Below are positions 60,657-64,000 of a stretch of 64,000 nt of DNA, one piece after another. How positions within the stretch are numbered: the first letter of the stretch is position 1; the number at the start of each line of letters is the position of its first letter. The DNA comes from Silene conica. Its lineage: Eukaryota; Streptophyta; Magnoliopsida; Caryophyllales; Caryophyllaceae. Below the pieces are notes generated by a model that did not search any database, was not told the DNA's origin, and saw only the letters and a list, made by a program, of their open reading frames with translations. The position numbers and the translations under genes were made by a program. Location: assembly GCA_029255685.2 (NCBI GenBank), contig CM055314.2, forward strand, positions 46,210,772 through 46,274,771, in the 5' to 3' direction.

Positions 60657-61091
60657 CTCTGCAGATGCTAACAACATTTTTGCCAAAGCTTGTTTTGTTG
60701 TTGCTGGAATAGACTTTGTGAGACCAAAGTCCAATAAAATTGGGCGATGTGGGATTTCCTTGCTTACAAGAAAATTTCCTTGTTGAACATAGCAAAGAAA
60801 CAATTATCAGCCATATTTTTTTTGAAAATAGAAGGGTAATAACTGCTGGAATTGAGAGGGCAAATTGTGCTCAAGATAACAGAAAGCAAGAAAGGGACGG
60901 ACAGAATGAGTTGAATGTCTACCAGGATGAGGATCGCCATTGAAGAATCCATCAACATAAATATGGTGAGCATACGCATGCGTGATTTCCTCCACGAGTT
61001 TTTTCGGTCCACGCCTAATGCTTGCAAAGACTCAAAATCATTTAAGCGGACCCCATCCATGTACTCCAAAATAATAACCTTTTCAGCTGAC
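60657..61091 (-). pseudogene. ABC1/ADCK-type atypical kinase fragment captured by CACTA-2 (two exons)
   Basis: The intact family (ABC1K, UbiB/AarF-like) are atypical kinases of plastids and mitochondria. Exon 60923-61091 reads SAEKVIILEYMDGVRLNDF, ESLQALGVD, then VEEITHAYAHHIYVDGFFNG and DPHPG. Intron 60779-60922 (GT-AG). Exon 60657-60778 reads NFLVSKEIPHRPILLDFGLT, KSIPATTKQALAKMLLASAE. The catalytic DGFFNGDPHPGNF and metal-binding LLDFG motifs are present. The frame is shifted by one base in the A6 run at 60999-61004, and the rest of the kinase is missing. It resembles the ABC1K subgroup with a C-terminal beta-lactamase-like domain (At5g24810 type, recalled from memory). It lies upstream of and in the same direction as the esterase fragment. 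Confidence 0.85.
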
Positions 61092-62040
61092 TGCAAGAAA
61101 AAAAAAAAACAAATACAAGAAAGAGCAATAAACATGGGAGGGGCTATTCACGACATGGAAGAACAAGTAAAACAATCAGCTCAAGCTACACAAATAGTTG
61201 TCAAAGAACAATACAATGAGCTAATAACCTTGACACAATAAACAATTTATTAAATCCCACTTGAGGATCTGAAGGAGTGCCTCAAAGCCTAGCTTAAGAC
61301 ACCCAATAGAATTATCGGGTATTTCATACTCTATAGAAAGAAAATAATGAAATCAAATTGATCTTGAAACTTTTCTTTTGTAAGCTGTGATATACGTAAA
61401 TGACTACTGAGGTATAGAAATTTGAGTGTGAACCTTGCTTCTCAAATTATGTGCATGTCACAAAACCCTACTGTCAAAGTGCTCTTCATGCTTACGAAAG
61501 CACATTTGTAACATCGAACAGTCATCAAGGGACAGTAGATAAACCTCACATATCGATTTCCCGCTATGTACCTTACAATAGGTTCCAATAGGTAACGGGT
61601 TCAAATCCTAGGACCTCCAAAGATCTCACAAGTGGAATTTGAGCACATGTAAATGGTGGGCGTCCGCATTATTCACTTTTCAAGCCCAATGGCCATTCGA
61701 GTGAGGGAGCATGTTAAGGTACAAAACCAGTGAGGCCTCAACCGTCACCGTAAGGTTTTGGTTGTGATGTTCTTTTCACAATAAGGAATCTTGTTAGTGC
61801 AAAAACTATCTAAATGAAAGACATGCAGCTAAACACAATTTGCTGCCTACAAAAGCTTTATCAATCATGCCATCTAACAAAGAATTTGATAGGCAATAGT
61901 GCCTGAATAACCTCTGGTGTCAGAACATCTACATTATATGCCTTTTGGAACCCCACACTAAACATATCTAAAGGTTTTATTTGTATTAAATCACAAAAAT
62001 AACTTTATTTGGTGGTTCTTCTAGCCTGATGCATCAGAAT

Positions 62041-62310
62041 AATTCTGAGAGCGAATATTAGAACTCGGCCTTTTCAACCCCGGTAACGTACAATCAGGAT
62101 ACTGAGATATAGCTCCATGTGTATTGATAAAAGGACCTGTGTTTTGGGTTTGTTGAATCTGCTGGCTGAACTCGTGATTCTGTGGCCTCGACTGGTGATT
62201 CTACACAGCCAAAATTTTTGGTTTTTGCATTGTAGGAAACTGCATCCGAGATGGCTGGTATTTGCTTGAGACCATGTTCGGGTTTTGATTAAAGTTCTGC
62301 TTAGCAGAAC
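62041..62310 (-). pseudogene. Gln/Asn-rich fragment in CACTA-2, unidentified
   Basis: One reverse frame is open except for a single TAG and reads like a real low-complexity plant protein: SSAKQNFNQNPNMVSSKYQP, then SRMQFPTMQK, then after the stop NHQSRPQNHEFSQQIQQTQN and LPGLKRPSSN. A third captured gene piece is possible; no family recognised. Confidence 0.4.
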
Positions 62311-62344
62311 TGGAGTGCACAATAGGCCTCAGAATCACATTTTT

Positions 62345-63170
62345 TTCCAGCGGATTTCCTAATTATTGTGAAAAGGTTTACACCATGAAGGCAGAAAATA
62401 CAAAAGACGATGATAGAAGACATACATGGCCAGTATTCCAAGAAAGTATATTCCACAATCTTACACCAGCCTATGTGAAAACATAAAATCCGAAAATGAG
62501 CAACATAAAATCAGGAGGAAACGAACACATTTAGAGCTGATGAGAAAGATGGAGTTATGCGCCATTATTAGCTTAATCTCTCTAACTACACAATACTTTT
62601 ACAATACTACACAAAAACCTAATTTCATACAAAACCCCCAATTTTCAAATCAACTCCTAAATCTGTAAGATACAAAAATTACTTTAATGATTTTACTTTG
62701 AAAACAAATGAATTTAAAATTATTGAAAATTAAACTAATTAATAAGTATTTATTTATCAATAAAACGATTTAGGCGAAAAGAAAAGTGCATTGATACAAA
62801 ATAGCACTGCCCACCTATTTTTTGATTCGAGAAGATATTGACGAAGGACATAGAAAATCACTTGCGGTAATAATCAAAATAGCTTTCAGTTGAACTATTG
62901 TTCGATCAATTATACTGACTTCATTCGCCTGTACCAAAATTAATCGAGTTCAAAATATGAATTTGTGGAACTAATATATAATAACAATAGGATTAATGAA
63001 CATACCTTGATTAATAATGATGAAGGAGAATGTGGACGACAATGAATTGGAGGCGCGCGGTGATGAAATAGGGTTGAAGGACCGTGAGTTTTGTAATTTG
63101 CAACGAAGAAGAAGAAGAAGTAGTATAGGCGCGCTGGGTTTTTGATATTTAGGAAACTACAGGAAGTTTA
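62345..63170 (-). other. CACTA-2 5' leader region
   Basis: Reverse strand: a GC-richer leader with CTT repeats (63000-63125) ends at a GTATGT donor near 63007, like the first exon of a transcript entering the captured fragments. The rest (62345-62990) is AT-rich and shows nothing recognisable. Confidence 0.4.
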
Positions 63171-63182
63171 TTTAATTAAGAA

Positions 63183-63465
63183 CTAAGAGGACGGTTATAA
63201 ATACAACCGTCTTCGTTGTATTTAAAAGAGGAAGGTTACAAATACAACCGTCTTCGTTGTATTTATAAGAGGACGGTTCACATACACAACCGTCTTCTAT
63301 TTAAATAAGAGGACGGTTTAATTGACCAACCGTCCTCATTACGTTTATAAAGAGGACGCTTTTTTTGTTAACCGTCCTATTTATAATACCACTAATGACG
63401 CCAGTCTTATTTGCTTGATAGAGGACGGTCTCCTCTTCAACCGTCCTCTAAGAGGCGTCCTCTTA
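63183..63465. repeat. CACTA-2 right subterminal hairpin repeats
   Basis: About six units of AGAGGACGGTT...AACCGTCTTCG type, matching the left end in motif but with different linkers (TTGTATTTATAAGAGG). Confidence 0.9.
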
Positions 63466-63482
63466 TCCTAGATTTGTAGTAG

Positions 63483-63484
<2 letters not shown>

Positions 63485-63515
<31 letters not shown>

Positions 63516-64000
63516 TATATCATGACTAAAGTAACATAAACACCCATAAAACCGAGACCACCACCCGAGTTTAACCAACCACTTAAGCTCCGTGTCATGC
63601 CCTCACCACCTCCGACAGCCGCCGACCCTAACAACCAGACGACCCTCAACCACCTCAGTCAACAACCACCCCTTCGCCGGCCACTGGCAAGGCAGACGAA
63701 ATACAAACCCAACCCTGGTTCCTCTCCTATTCGACTCTGCCACCACCTGAACAGACCTCTGACGACGCAGCCACCTGCGTTTCCACCACCCACAACCACC
63801 TCCTAGGTTTCCCTTGCCACCAGACTCACACACCACGGTGGTGCCACTGTGTCGACCTCCCCCGAGTCAACAATGGTACCACCCCCTTACATCCCCCTTG
63901 CGCAAACCCGACCTGACCAGAGACCACAACCCAGACCACCAGTAAATCGAATACCCCTTTGTATACCACCCCCGACGCCTGAAACCACTGAGACAGACCA
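63485..64000. other. Right flank: TAA microsatellite and GC-rich stretch
   Basis: A TAA repeat (63488-63517), then C/A-rich sequence full of CCACC. Open frames on both strands (63597-63836) are Pro-rich or Trp/Gly-rich low complexity and are not supported as genes. Confidence 0.5.

Larger units (their letters stand above)
58298..63484 (-). mobile_element. CACTA-2: non-autonomous CACTA element carrying host gene fragments
   Basis: 5187 bp, termini CACTACTACAAA on both ends, 3-bp duplication ATA (58295-58297 and 63485-63487). Subterminal arrays of GAGGACGGTT/AACCGTCCTC hairpins lie at both ends. There is no transposase. Inside, reading right to left, are a leader-like exon (about 63000-63120), an unidentified Gln-rich fragment, ABC1-kinase exons, pectin-acetylesterase exons and a short terminal ORF. 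Movement would depend on a relative's TNP2; CACTA-1 has different subterminal repeats and is probably not the helper. Confidence 0.93.
45261..64000 (-). mobile_element. LTR of a further gypsy-like element, host of both CACTA transposons
   Basis: Starts TGTAACACCCCCATTT directly inside the Copia-C integrase; visible pieces are 45261-45444, 57465-58297 and 63488-64000. The start resembles Ty3/gypsy LTR ends, and orientation minus is inferred from that. The last 5 bases before it (CACAC) are the expected target duplication but the partner is outside the window. It contains a 27-bp tandem repeat (57647-57770) and TAA microsatellites. No PBS or coding region is seen, and whether 63488-64000 is still LTR is uncertain. 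Confidence 0.5.

Noticed and set aside
63597..63836. Pro-rich and Trp/Gly-rich frames at the right edge
   Set aside because: Low-complexity CCACC sequence open on both strands; no domain.

Overview
This is nuclear DNA of a flowering plant, most likely a eudicot with a repeat-rich genome. The evidence is that almost every base belongs to plant-type Ty1/copia, Ty3/gypsy (Tekay/Del-like, with a chromodomain remnant) or CACTA (En/Spm) transposons, that genes are split by GT-AG introns, and that LTRs carry plant initiator-tRNA-Met primer-binding sites. I see no intact single-copy host gene, tRNA, rRNA, operon or CRISPR. The species cannot be named from the sequence alone. Families are given working names here: Copia-A, -B, -C, Tekay-A, Tekay-NA, CACTA-1, CACTA-2.

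Layout. Bases 1-4323 are the 5' end of a minus-strand Copia-A copy (gag, long leader, PBS, LTR), cut by the window edge. Bases 4324-5170 hold an unassigned stretch with a large inverted repeat. From about 5171 to 45260 runs one old minus-strand element, Copia-C, into which others have jumped. Tekay-NA (5580-13520) sits in its 3' LTR, target duplication GTTCG. Copia-B (16073-24227) sits in its reverse transcriptase, duplication GGTCG. Tekay-A (25115-45064) sits in its integrase, duplication CGAAT. Tekay-A in turn carries a complete young Copia-A (25877-34142, duplication CTTAA) in one LTR and a Copia-A solo LTR (41850-43142, duplication CCATA) in the other.

At 45261 Copia-C is broken again by an LTR of another element, which hosts two CACTA transposons. 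CACTA-1 (45445-57461, duplication TAG) carries a two-exon TNP2 transposase and a multi-exon TNPA-like gene. CACTA-2 (58298-63484, duplication ATA) has no transposase but carries intron-bearing fragments of at least two host genes, a pectin acetylesterase and an ABC1-type kinase, both on the minus strand.

How the parts relate. Copia-A encodes only a capsid-type Gag and Copia-B encodes nucleocapsid-protease-integrase-RT-RNase H without the capsid domain; both share a long 5' leader, so they look like complementary partners. The most unusual signals are structural. The Tekay LTRs contain a tandem array of hairpins whose loops are conserved while their stems change together, a second GC-rich palindrome array, and a paired GNRA-tetraloop motif. 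The LTRs of all three Copia families share a long stem-loop supported by several compensatory changes.
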